This document shows, in pieces, positions 22,855 to 22,890 of a stretch of 22,890 nt of DNA. A program made the translations under genes and the position numbers. How positions within the stretch are numbered: position 1 is the stretch's first letter; each line of letters begins with the position of its first letter. This DNA is from a virus. The notes under the pieces were generated by a model. It searched no databases. It was not told where the DNA came from and worked only from the letters and a program-made list of their open reading frames with translations. The stretch covers positions 1-22,890 of the IMG/VR virus record IMGVR_UViG_3300034407_001303; one strand, 5' to 3'.

Positions 22855-22890
22855 TGACTGACAAAGAGCTTAAAACAACCTGGGTCGATA
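22854..22890 (+). CDS. Partial CDS at right edge
   Basis: An ATG at 22854 shares its A with the preceding TAA stop and opens a frame of 12 complete codons (MTDKELKTTWVD) to the window end. The overlap junction is the same type as elsewhere in the phage, which supports a real start, but the identity cannot be judged. Confidence 0.55.
   Translation, partial: MTDKELKTTWVD

Noticed and set aside
22670-22861. Second open frame inside the SWGYDQTN gene, lysine/threonine-rich 63 aa
   Set aside because: It lies almost wholly within a gene with a good start site and recognised motif, and has no ribosome binding site; taken as a shadow.

Overview
This window is the packaging, head and tail module of a lytic-looking tailed phage with a podovirus (T7-like) virion. 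It is AT-rich DNA. The tail proteins use β-domains of a kind I associate with marine phages, so the host is probably a marine bacterium such as SAR11, SAR116 or a similar group. That is an inference from protein style; no host marker is present. I see no tRNA, integrase, CRISPR array or insertion sequence.

Layout. About 22.1 kb is one leftward (minus-strand) block in which genes nearly all touch or overlap through ATGA or TAATG junctions. Read in the direction of transcription, from 22139 down to 1, it holds: terminase small subunit; a 275-bp gap with direct repeats and a G-rich tract; terminase large subunit; two small proteins sharing a C-terminal motif; T7-type portal; a Bbp19-like small protein; scaffold; a 68-aa unknown; major capsid protein; a head decoration-like protein; an intrinsic terminator; tail tubular proteins A and B; a GNAT-fold protein; and a T7 gp14-like internal virion protein. 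Three larger internal or ejection-type proteins follow (602, 489 and 1092 aa), then a T7 gp17-type fibre, a run of small tail or fibre proteins including three tandem paralogues, and a gene cut by the left edge. From about 22356 rightwards, small early-type genes run on the plus strand. They diverge from the late block across an AT-rich region with a good sigma70-like promoter whose -35 element overlaps a perfect 15-bp palindrome.

How it works together. The terminases and portal package DNA into a head built by scaffold, capsid and decoration proteins. The tubular proteins form the tail nozzle, the fibre set binds the host, and the internal proteins are expected to be ejected with the DNA. 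The intrinsic terminator lies just after the capsid and decoration genes and before tail tubular A, where T7 places its single late terminator. Unlike T7, the terminase genes come first rather than last.

The most interesting point is that two adjacent ejection-type proteins carry enzyme-like domains. The 489-aa protein ends in a RelA/SpoT-like nucleotidyltransferase domain with the key Asp, Gly-Tyr and Glu-x-Gln positions at canonical spacing. The 1092-aa protein begins with a ParB-like domain. Together they look like a split polyvalent protein that could deliver effectors into the host at infection.
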